Part shown: positions 1 through 5,979 of the stretch, one piece after another | How positions within the stretch are numbered: position 1 is the stretch's first letter | How the letters are laid out: every line of letters starts with the position of its first letter | Assembly (NCBI GenBank): GCA_022452125.1 | Contig: JAKURJ010000070.1 | Span: forward strand, 1-8,360 | DNA from: Candidatus Poseidoniaceae archaeon | Lineage (GTDB): Archaea; Thermoplasmatota; Poseidoniia; Poseidoniales; Poseidoniaceae | Length of the DNA: 8,360 bases | Direction of reading: 5' to 3' | Notes under the pieces: generated by a model | Databases searched by the model: none | What the model saw: only the letters and a program-made list of their open reading frames with translations | Told to the model about the DNA's origin: nothing | Translations under genes and position numbers: made by a program

Positions 1-1
1 T

Positions 2-3000
2 AAGATGTCTTCAGTTGAGGTTAAGACCGCAGATACCTACAAGGACGATGGTCACGCCTATCGTCAAGGTTTGATGGACCCTCACATGGGTGTCATCGAA
101 CCGGGTCTACTTTGTCCTACTGACAACTGTAAGTATGACGAAAGCCCAGGTCACTTTGGTCACATCCAACTAGAATTACCAGTAATTCACATTGGATTCG
201 TCAACCTAATCAAGACCGCACTCAAAGCAACCTGCAACTCATGTAGCAAGATTCTGCTGCACGATGCAGGAGGAACTGCTCCAGGCATGGCCAACGAAGA
301 TGAACCATCTGAGCAGGACTACTACCGCAAGAGAGTTCACGATATCATCCTGAAGCACGGTGTGGGTTCTACTGAATTCTCCAAGATTATCAAGGAGATT
401 GAGAAGAAGACATCCGAAGCTCGAAGAACCATTTGTATGCACTGTAATGCACAACAAGGTAAGATAGTTCTCGACAAGCCTACAACTTTCAAGGAACACA
501 TCGTTGCTCAAGGTGGCGCTAAAGCTACTGAGAGAAAGTTGAACGCTCGTGACATCAGAGAATGGTTACAAGGTATCCCTCAGGAGCACTTAATCTTCCT
601 AGGAATGCACAAGGAGAACAGACCAGAATGGATTATTTTGAAAGTACTACCAGTCCCTCCAATTACAGTTAGACCTTCGATTACTCTGGACTCTGGAGAC
701 CGTTCAGAAGACGACTTGACTCACAAGCTTGTCGATGTACTGAGAATCAACCAGAGATTGAGAGAAAACCGTGACGCTGGTGCACCACAATTGATTGTTG
801 AAGACCTTTGGGAACTTCTACAGTACCACGTTACCACTTACTTTGATAACCAAACAAGTGGAATCCCACCTGCTCGCCACCGCTCGGGTAGAACTTTGAA
901 GACTCTGACTCAGAGGTTGAAGGGTAAGGAAGGAAGATTCCGTTCTCACCTGGCTGGAAAGCGTGTTAACTTCTGTGCGAGATCTGTTATTTCGCCTGAC
1001 CCTTACCTAGGTGTCAATGAAGTTGGAGTGCCAACTAAGGTTGCTAAGGAACTAACAGTCCCAATCCGTGTTACAACCCGTAACCGTGAGCAAATGAGAC
1101 AGATGATTATGCGTGGCCCAGATGTCCACCCCGGTGTTAACTATGTTATCCGTGGTGACAAGCGCCGTGTCAGAATTAATGAGAAAAGCAGGCTAATCAA
1201 CGCAGGTTTCCGTTGCCACAATCCAGAATGTACGGAAGAGACTACTCAAAGGTTCGACCTACACTCTGTGATGCCAGCACCTAACTTCCTACCAGGTCTT
1301 GTTGTCAAGAAATTCGTTTCTAGAGAAGAAGCTGTTGCTGGTGGAGACGAGATGGTGTCATACGCAATAGACGAAGCAGCAACATTGGCAAACCTACGTG
1401 GTGAAGATGTTGATGGTAATCCACTTGCAGAGGACGATCCACGAGCAATACTACACCACCGCTGGAAGTATGAGTTAGCTAACCCTGATTCTCAATTCCC
1501 TGAACATCTGGAAGTATCGTGTCCACATTGTGGAAGCCCAATGAATGAATGGGGCGAACGCACTCGTGTTGAAGACCGCCTTTCTACCGTTGACATGAAT
1601 GGTAATCCTAAGCCGGGTATGCAAGTTGAGAGACACTTGATTGATGGTGACGTTGTAATCTTCAACAGACAGCCATCTCTTCACAGAATGTCAATGATGG
1701 TTCACGAAGTAAGGGTCATGGAAGGACACACTTTCAGATTCAATCTAGCAGTATGTACTCCATACAACGCAGATTTCGACGGTGACGAAATGAACCTTCA
1801 CGTCATTCAAGGTGAAGAAGCACGTGCAGAGGCTAAGATTCTGATGCGTGTTCAAGAACACATCCTAACTCCAAGATATGGTGGAGCAGTTATTGGCGGT
1901 ATCCACGACCACATTTCGGGAGCATACCTACTATCTAGGCCAGACACGCAGATTTCGAAGCGCCATGGTCTAGAAATGCTAGGAAACATTGGTTACACTG
2001 GAGAACTACCTAAGGTCCACAAGGGTCCAAACGGAGAATACTTCAACGGAGAGGATTTGGTTTCAGTAATCATTCCTGAAAACATCCACTTGCGTTTCAG
2101 AAGTCGTTCCAATGACGATGTAGTTGTCAAGAAAGGAAAGGTTTCAGGAACTCTTGACAAGCGTGCAATCGGTGCTGAAGATGGAAGACTACTGGATGCA
2201 ATCGTTCAGACAAACGGTCCATCTGATGGTGCAAAGTTCCTAGATGAGTTCACTCGTCTGTCAATTGGTGCATGTACCTCTCTAGGTTTCACCACCGGTA
2301 TCGATGATGAAGATCTGTCTGCTGAAGCATTGGGCGAAATTGAACGTCACAATGCTGAAGCTCGTGCTGAAGTACGTGCTGAACTTGAGAAGTTCGGTAA
2401 GGATGGTAGAGGATACGAAACCAGACCTGGACGAACTCCTAAGGAAACACTAGAAGAGAATATCATGGTCATTCTTGACCAAGGTAAGCAAGCTGCTGGT
2501 GACGTTGCTAAGGAAGAACTGAACCACCCAGGTAACTCTAACGCTGCTGTGGGAATGGCAATTTCTGGAGCAAGAGGTTCAATGGATAACCTGACCATGA
2601 TGGCAGGAAGTATTGGACAAGCGAAGGTTCGTGGTGCACGTCTAGAACGTGGTTATCACCAGCGTGTACTTCCTCACTTCAAGCGTGGCGGACTTGGTGC
2701 AACAGAGAAGGGATTCATTTCCTCATCATTCAAGCGTGGTCTTGAGCCAACAGAGTTCTTCATGCTTTCAGTATCTGGAAGAGAATCACTAGTCGACACA
2801 GCGGTTCGTACCAGTAAGTCTGGTTACATGCAGAGAAGGCTGATTAACGCTATGGATGATTTGAAGGTCTATGATGATGAGAAATTGTCAGTAAGAAACA
2901 CTGCTGACAGAATTATTCAGTTCTCTTATGGAGAGGATGGAATCGACCCAAGCCGTGGTGTACACGGTAAGCCGTTTAACATCGATGTAGTAGTCGATGA

Positions 3001-3124
3001 GGCACTGGGCACCGATGGTCCTACTAAGATGAAGGAAGAAGAATACCTCGATAGTGGAGACAAGGAATTCGACCTTGGATATGACGAAGGTGATTCTGAA
3101 GCAGCACAAGGAGGTGACCTCTGA
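2..3124 (+). CDS. rpoA1: DNA-directed RNA polymerase subunit A' (5' end outside window)
   Basis: Largest catalytic part of archaeal RNA polymerase (N-terminal two thirds of eukaryotic Rpb1 / bacterial beta'). Numbering from the ATG at base 5: clamp zinc region with C37, C42, H50, H53; second zinc site C77-x2-C80 and C144-x2-C147; switch region GKRVNFCARSVISPDP; active-site loop NADFDGD at 588-594 with Mg-binding Asp 590, 592 and 594; funnel segment; bridge helix from about 915 to 955; acidic tail ending GGDL. The reading frame is open to the window edge, and archaeal homologues have about 20 more residues ending in a conserved (I)RKMS that matches K-M-S-S here, so the ATG at base 5 is probably internal. 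At over 1039 residues it is longer than the roughly 880-970 I recall for archaeal A', mostly because of an insertion at about residues 392-537. It overlaps the next gene by one base. Identification is certain; the true start cannot be seen. Confidence 0.97.
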   Translation, partial: KMSSVEVKTADTYKDDGHAYRQGLMDPHMGVIEPGLLCPTDNCKYDESPGHFGHIQLELPVIHIGFVNLIKTALKATCNSCSKILLHDAGGTAPGMANEDEPSEQDYYRKRVHDIILKHGVGSTEFSKIIKEIEKKTSEARRTICMHCNAQQGKIVLDKPTTFKEHIVAQGGAKATERKLNARDIREWLQGIPQEHLIFLGMHKENRPEWIILKVLPVPPITVRPSITLDSGDRSEDDLTHKLVDVLRINQRLRENRDAGAPQLIVEDLWELLQYHVTTYFDNQTSGIPPARHRSGRTLKTLTQRLKGKEGRFRSHLAGKRVNFCARSVISPDPYLGVNEVGVPTKVAKELTVPIRVTTRNREQMRQMIMRGPDVHPGVNYVIRGDKRRVRINEKSRLINAGFRCHNPECTEETTQRFDLHSVMPAPNFLPGLVVKKFVSREEAVAGGDEMVSYAIDEAATLANLRGEDVDGNPLAEDDPRAILHHRWKYELANPDSQFPEHLEVSCPHCGSPMNEWGERTRVEDRLSTVDMNGNPKPGMQVERHLIDGDVVIFNRQPSLHRMSMMVHEVRVMEGHTFRFNLAVCTPYNADFDGDEMNLHVIQGEEARAEAKILMRVQEHILTPRYGGAVIGGIHDHISGAYLLSRPDTQISKRHGLEMLGNIGYTGELPKVHKGPNGEYFNGEDLVSVIIPENIHLRFRSRSNDDVVVKKGKVSGTLDKRAIGAEDGRLLDAIVQTNGPSDGAKFLDEFTRLSIGACTSLGFTTGIDDEDLSAEALGEIERHNAEARAEVRAELEKFGKDGRGYETRPGRTPKETLEENIMVILDQGKQAAGDVAKEELNHPGNSNAAVGMAISGARGSMDNLTMMAGSIGQAKVRGARLERGYHQRVLPHFKRGGLGATEKGFISSSFKRGLEPTEFFMLSVSGRESLVDTAVRTSKSGYMQRRLINAMDDLKVYDDEKLSVRNTADRIIQFSYGEDGIDPSRGVHGKPFNIDVVVDEALGTDGPTKMKEEEYLDSGDKEFDLGYDEGDSEAAQGGDL
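1178..1615 (+). other. Cys-pair-containing insertion in the dock region of RNA polymerase A'
   Basis: In most archaeal and eukaryotic homologues the segment equivalent to NYVIRGDKRRVRI (ending at residue 391) is followed after about 20 residues by a segment equivalent to GMQVERHLIDGD (starting at 538). Here 146 residues lie between them, so about 125 are extra. The insert holds C404-x4-C409 and C506-x2-C509, which could form one four-Cys zinc site about 100 residues apart in sequence, and an acidic middle part. No intein splice motifs are seen. The length comparison is from memory of the family, not from an alignment. Confidence 0.7.
3110..3117 (+). promoter_or_regulatory. Shine-Dalgarno for rpoA2 inside the end of rpoA1
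   Basis: GGAGGTGA is fully complementary to the usual anti-Shine-Dalgarno of archaeal 16S rRNA and sits six bases before the ATG at 3124. It encodes part of the A' C-terminus (Gly-Gly-Asp). With the TGATG stop/start overlap it suggests coupled translation of the two polymerase halves. Confidence 0.8.
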
Positions 3125-3402
3125 TGGTAGTTAAGAGCGCAACCAAGAAGAAATTAATGGATATGCTTGTCCCTGAGGAATTTGCTCACAAGTTGGCAGA
3201 TGACAGAAAGTGGGACGACGTGAAGATTCTAACAGCACAAGAGATTGCTCAGTTCTGTGAAACCGACTCTGATACAGCTGCAAGAATTCACGGAATTATC
3301 TCCGGTGCAGCATCACCAAGTCGTGATGCAACCAGTGATAATTCAGCAACGACTTCAGTTCGCTTGCGCCGAGGAACACGCCGCCGCCGTACTGCAAAGA
3401 CA
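3124..3402 (+). other. Extra N-terminal segment of A'': helix-hairpin-helix-like unit plus Arg-rich linker
   Basis: Residues 14-59 (from MLVPEEFAHKLADD to AARIHGII) follow the spacing of helix-hairpin-helix repeats: a helix with conserved L/A positions, a hydrophobic V-x-I-L turn, a Thr-x2-Glu-hydrophobic step and a final A-x-x-I helix, although the usual hairpin glycines are replaced (E-T-D-S-D). A Ser/Thr-rich stretch and RLRRGTRRRR at 80-89 follow. The region lies before the part that matches ordinary A''. The fold call is by eye and tentative; the extra length is clear. Confidence 0.55.
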
Positions 3403-4689
3403 GTTCAAGAATTGGAGCCTTACACTCCTGAGATGAATGCTGAAGGAATTCCTTCAATATATGACGATGTGTTGGCAGAAGACCCTGTATTCAAGTCGAT
3501 CAAGGCAGCAGCAGACGATGCTGGAATCGAGTTCTCTCAACAGACAATTCACGATTTGACTGAAGCAGTTCACAACAGAGAAATGGCTAAGTTGACAAAG
3601 AAGCAAGCACAAGCACTTGTTGCTGAAGCAGGAAAGGCAAGAGAAATGGCCCTTATTGACCCATACGAGGCTGCAGGAATTATCACTGCACAATCTATTG
3701 GTGAACCAGGCACTCAGATGACTATGCGTACTTTCCACTATGCGGGTGTTGCAACAGTTAACGTAACGCAGGGTCTTCCAAGAATTATAGAAATCGTAGA
3801 TGCTCGTAAAGTTCCAAACACCCCAACCATGACTATTCGTCTACAGGGTGAGAACAGTCAATCTGCGGATGCAGCTAAGAAATTGGCAGCAGCGATTGAA
3901 ATTACTACTACAGTAAACATCGCAGATATAGACACTGACGTTGCTCAGAGAAGATTAGTTCTCAAGTTGAAGAAGGGTAACCTAAAGCAGAAGGGAATGA
4001 CTCCTGCCGAAGTCAAGGACAAGTTGGAACGTGCTCTAAGATTGTACGTCGAAGCAGACAAGGAGAAGAATCCTTCAACTTTGACATTGATTCCAGGAAT
4101 TCAGACCGAAGAGGACATGAAGACCTTGGCAGAGAACCCACCTTCATACACGGAACTTCTGCAACTTGAAGACAAGATTAGAGACATGCGCCTGAAAGGA
4201 GTTCCTAACATTGAGCGTGCAAATGTTCAGTTGGACGACAAGACTGGCGAGTACTACCTTTCCACTATCGGAAGTAACCTTGCTAGAATTTCAGACATGG
4301 AAGGAATTGATAGATCGAGAACTTACACAAACAACATCATTGAGATTTACGAGTACCTTGGTATTGAGGCTGCACGTCAAGCAATCGTCAATGAATTGCA
4401 AGCAACTCTAGACGGAGCACGTCTAGAAGTAGACGTAAGACACTTACTAATGGTTTCAGATGTAATGACTAGCGAAGGAGAAGTTCGTGCGATTGGTCGC
4501 CACGGTGTTTCTGGTACCAAGCACTCAATCCTTGCTCGTGCTGCTTTCGAAGTTACTGTCAACCACTTGCTTAAGGCGGGTATCATCGGAGAAAGAGACA
4601 ACCTAACTGGTGTTGCTGAGAACATTATCGTTGGTCAGCCAATCAGTCTTGGTACAGGTTCTGTGGAATTGTATTACATCCCAGAGTGA
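3124..4689 (+). CDS. rpoA2: DNA-directed RNA polymerase subunit A''
   Basis: C-terminal part of the largest archaeal RNA polymerase subunit; it joins A' to complete the active centre and carries the trigger loop. The trigger-loop region is intact: Q190-SIGEPGTQMTMRTFHYAG-208 with the catalytic His at 205, followed by NVTQGLPRIIEIVDAR. The C-terminal half has the expected jaw and cleft segments, including RLKGVPNIERANV, TNNIIEIYEYLGIEAAR, GEVRAIGRHGVSG and ENIIVGQPISLGTGSVEL. At 521 residues it is clearly longer than the typical 380-400. The excess is mainly N-terminal: a helix-hairpin-helix-like segment (about 14-60), a Ser/Thr-rich linker and an Arg-rich run (80-89). The start is fixed by the strong Shine-Dalgarno and the one-base overlap with rpoA1. 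L30e follows after 38 bases. Confidence 0.97.
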   Translation: MVVKSATKKKLMDMLVPEEFAHKLADDRKWDDVKILTAQEIAQFCETDSDTAARIHGIISGAASPSRDATSDNSATTSVRLRRGTRRRRTAKTVQELEPYTPEMNAEGIPSIYDDVLAEDPVFKSIKAAADDAGIEFSQQTIHDLTEAVHNREMAKLTKKQAQALVAEAGKAREMALIDPYEAAGIITAQSIGEPGTQMTMRTFHYAGVATVNVTQGLPRIIEIVDARKVPNTPTMTIRLQGENSQSADAAKKLAAAIEITTTVNIADIDTDVAQRRLVLKLKKGNLKQKGMTPAEVKDKLERALRLYVEADKEKNPSTLTLIPGIQTEEDMKTLAENPPSYTELLQLEDKIRDMRLKGVPNIERANVQLDDKTGEYYLSTIGSNLARISDMEGIDRSRTYTNNIIEIYEYLGIEAARQAIVNELQATLDGARLEVDVRHLLMVSDVMTSEGEVRAIGRHGVSGTKHSILARAAFEVTVNHLLKAGIIGERDNLTGVAENIIVGQPISLGTGSVELYYIPE

Positions 4690-4714
4690 ATTCAACATTG
4701 AGAAGCAAAATTGT

Positions 4715-4720
4715 GGAGGA
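4715..4720 (+). promoter_or_regulatory. Shine-Dalgarno for rpl30e
   Basis: GGAGGA lies seven bases upstream of the ATG at 4728 and selects that start over the ATG at 4721, which directly abuts the site and opens only a six-codon frame. The 38-base gap after rpoA2 shows no clear terminator, consistent with one transcript. Confidence 0.7.
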
Positions 4721-4727
4721 ATGAAAA

Positions 4728-5027
4728 ATGGATATAAGTAGACAACTAAAGATTGCAAGTACAACAGGGAAACTATTGTTTGGTCAACGCCAAGCAATTG
4801 ATGCATGTGCTAAGGGCGATGCTAAGTGTATCGTATTAGCTGCAAACTGCCCACAGGAGTATATTGATGACCTTGCTGCAAAGCACCCTGAAGTCACTAT
4901 GCACCGAACTGGATTGGTTAACCGTGACCTTGGGGTTGCATCTGGAAAGCCTTTCAGCATCTCGACTATTACAGTCATAGATGCAGGTGATTCAGACTTG
5001 CTTACTTTGAACAATAACCTAGAGTGA
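4728..5027 (+). CDS. rpl30e: Large-subunit ribosomal protein L30e
   Basis: A 99-residue protein of the L7Ae/L30e RNA-binding family; in archaea this gene stands right after rpoA2 and its product belongs to the 50S subunit. The family pattern is visible: an N-terminal helix with TGKLLFGQRQAIDACAKG, then the strand and turn KCIVLAANCPQEYIDDL, and the C-terminal signature LGVASGKPFSIST with VIDAGDSDLL. Length is normal for archaeal L30e. The start is supported by a GGAGGA ribosome binding site at a seven-base spacing. Kink-turn proteins such as L7Ae share the fold, but the GKPF and D-x-GDS pattern and the position after rpoA2 favour L30e. It ends in TGA. Confidence 0.95.
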   Translation: MDISRQLKIASTTGKLLFGQRQAIDACAKGDAKCIVLAANCPQEYIDDLAAKHPEVTMHRTGLVNRDLGVASGKPFSISTITVIDAGDSDLLTLNNNLE

Positions 5028-5057
5028 AACTAAAGACGGTTTCATCCTAGAGGGCAT

Positions 5058-5453
5058 ATGGCCCTTGATATGGTCGCAGTTCTAAGGAGGTTGGGCGTCA
5101 GCATTGACACCAATTCTCCTCCCCTAACTGCACCGGGTGTGATTTCTTGGTTTGGAAGATTGATAGATGTCACTCCAGAGCAATCCAATCTTGGAATGAA
5201 AGAAGGTATGGAATTGTGGGGTACAGGCCAAGGTTTTGCTTCACTCGACATAGCAGGTGTAGAGTCTTGGTTTTTCGATGCTCCAAGGGGTAATCACCTT
5301 CTCATTGCTGAACGGAAGATATCATTTGATGTGCAAAATACTCCTTCTAGAGAAGGCAGGAATTTGGTGATATGGACTTTGAAGGATATTGCTGCATTCA
5401 TAGGGCATGCTGTAATTGATGGAAGATTACAGATTTTGGAAGAAAAAACATAA
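5058..5453 (+). CDS. Unrecognised protein, N-terminal part of an apparently interrupted gene
   Basis: A 131-residue product that I do not recognise. It starts 30 bases after rpl30e at ATG 5058 with a weak GAGGG at 5050-5054; a second in-frame ATG lies at 5070. It seems soluble and mixed alpha/beta, with no signal peptide and no Cys motif. Features include a Trp-containing ISWFGRLIDV, a segment SLDIAGVESWFFDAPRG, a basic LLIAERKISFDV, and VIWTLKDIAAFIGHAVIDG, an amphipathic helix near the end. The stop is TAA at 5451. The frame continues openly past it into 5478-5942, with a charged linker on both sides (LEEKT, stop, SAEQNEPD), so this may be the N-terminal half of a single protein of about 294 residues. 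In the usual archaeal order nusA would stand here; this does not resemble NusA (no KH-domain GxxG). Confidence 0.65.
   Translation: MALDMVAVLRRLGVSIDTNSPPLTAPGVISWFGRLIDVTPEQSNLGMKEGMELWGTGQGFASLDIAGVESWFFDAPRGNHLLIAERKISFDVQNTPSREGRNLVIWTLKDIAAFIGHAVIDGRLQILEEKT
5451..5453 (+). other. In-frame TAA joining two same-frame reading frames
   Basis: This TAA separates 5058-5450 from 5454-5942, which are both in the same frame. Reading through gives a continuous frame to the TGA at 5940. A single base change from CAA, GAA, AAA or TCA would produce it. Confidence 0.6.
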
Positions 5454-5477
5454 TCTGCTGAACAGAATGAACCAGAC

Positions 5478-5942
5478 TTGTTCTCAGGACCCGGTCCATT
5501 TACTCTAAAACCGTCCAATGATTTCTCAATTTTAGAAGAGAAAGGTCTTGATGTTTCATTAGCTAAACCAGTTTTGATTCCCGCTAAACTTCACAAAGTA
5601 ACTGGAATACTGAAAGGTCCTGGCGAAGATGAAATCTCTCGCTGGGTCTTAAACATCGGAGGCTTACATATTTTGCAAGAATTTGAATTGCTAGAACGAT
5701 CGCCAATGTTGAATCATGTAAATTTGGAAATTGATACAAAACCCGATTTCTCAGAACTACTATCTGAAAGGCGTTCACATTCCGATGGAATGGGTGATTT
5801 ACTTCGATGGTGGACCTTCGATTCTGAAACAGCAACAGTGGAGACATACGAGGTTTTAGTGCCTGCTCACAGCGGCATTGATGCAACCGGCGCAGAATGG
5901 ATTCTAGATGGAGTTTCGAATAAATTACACATGAACTATTGA
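5478..5942 (+). CDS. Unrecognised protein, C-terminal part of an apparently interrupted gene
   Basis: A 154-residue product if begun at TTG 5478. The open frame really runs from 5454, just after the upstream TAA. No Shine-Dalgarno precedes the TTG, and the first in-frame ATG is only at 5706, in the middle, so independent translation looks poor. Recognisable elements are KPVLIPAKLHKVTGILKGPG, ISRWVLNIGGLHIL, a Trp-rich DLLRWWTFDS and the C-terminal ETYEVLVPAHSGIDATGAEW followed by ILDGVSNKLHMNY. It has no signal peptide or membrane segment. I do not recognise the family. The best reading is the C-terminal half of the gene that begins at 5058; the alternative is a separate gene with a rare start. 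It ends in TGA. Confidence 0.55.
   Translation: MFSGPGPFTLKPSNDFSILEEKGLDVSLAKPVLIPAKLHKVTGILKGPGEDEISRWVLNIGGLHILQEFELLERSPMLNHVNLEIDTKPDFSELLSERRSHSDGMGDLLRWWTFDSETATVETYEVLVPAHSGIDATGAEWILDGVSNKLHMNY
5921..5927 (+). promoter_or_regulatory. Possible TATA-like element before the secreted-protein gene
   Basis: TAAATTA, preceded by CGAA, is the most AT-rich stretch near the next gene and would put transcription start near 5950, about 30 bases before ATG 5980. It lies inside the end of the previous coding region. The match is weak. Confidence 0.2.
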
Positions 5943-5979
5943 ACAAAGGATTCATGACCTTCAAACTTGACCACCAACC

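Noticed and set aside
239..511. Minus-strand open frame within rpoA1
   Set aside because: Shadow of the polymerase coding strand with no recognisable protein features.
1178..1615. Could the A' insertion be an intein?
   Set aside because: It lacks the C-terminal His-Asn followed by Cys/Ser/Thr and shows no endonuclease motifs; it is also short, and the flanks do not match typical polymerase intein sites.
3245..3436. Plus-strand frame overlapping rpoA2 in another phase
   Set aside because: Lies wholly inside the well-supported A'' reading frame and has no ribosome binding site or recognisable motif.
4721..4741. ATG at 4721 as an earlier start near rpl30e
   Set aside because: It is in another frame, directly abuts the Shine-Dalgarno and stops after six codons.
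5051..5065. Short inverted repeat AGGGC-ATATG-GCCCT around the start codon at 5058
   Set aside because: Arms are only five bases with a five-base loop; this is expected by chance and too weak to call a regulatory hairpin.
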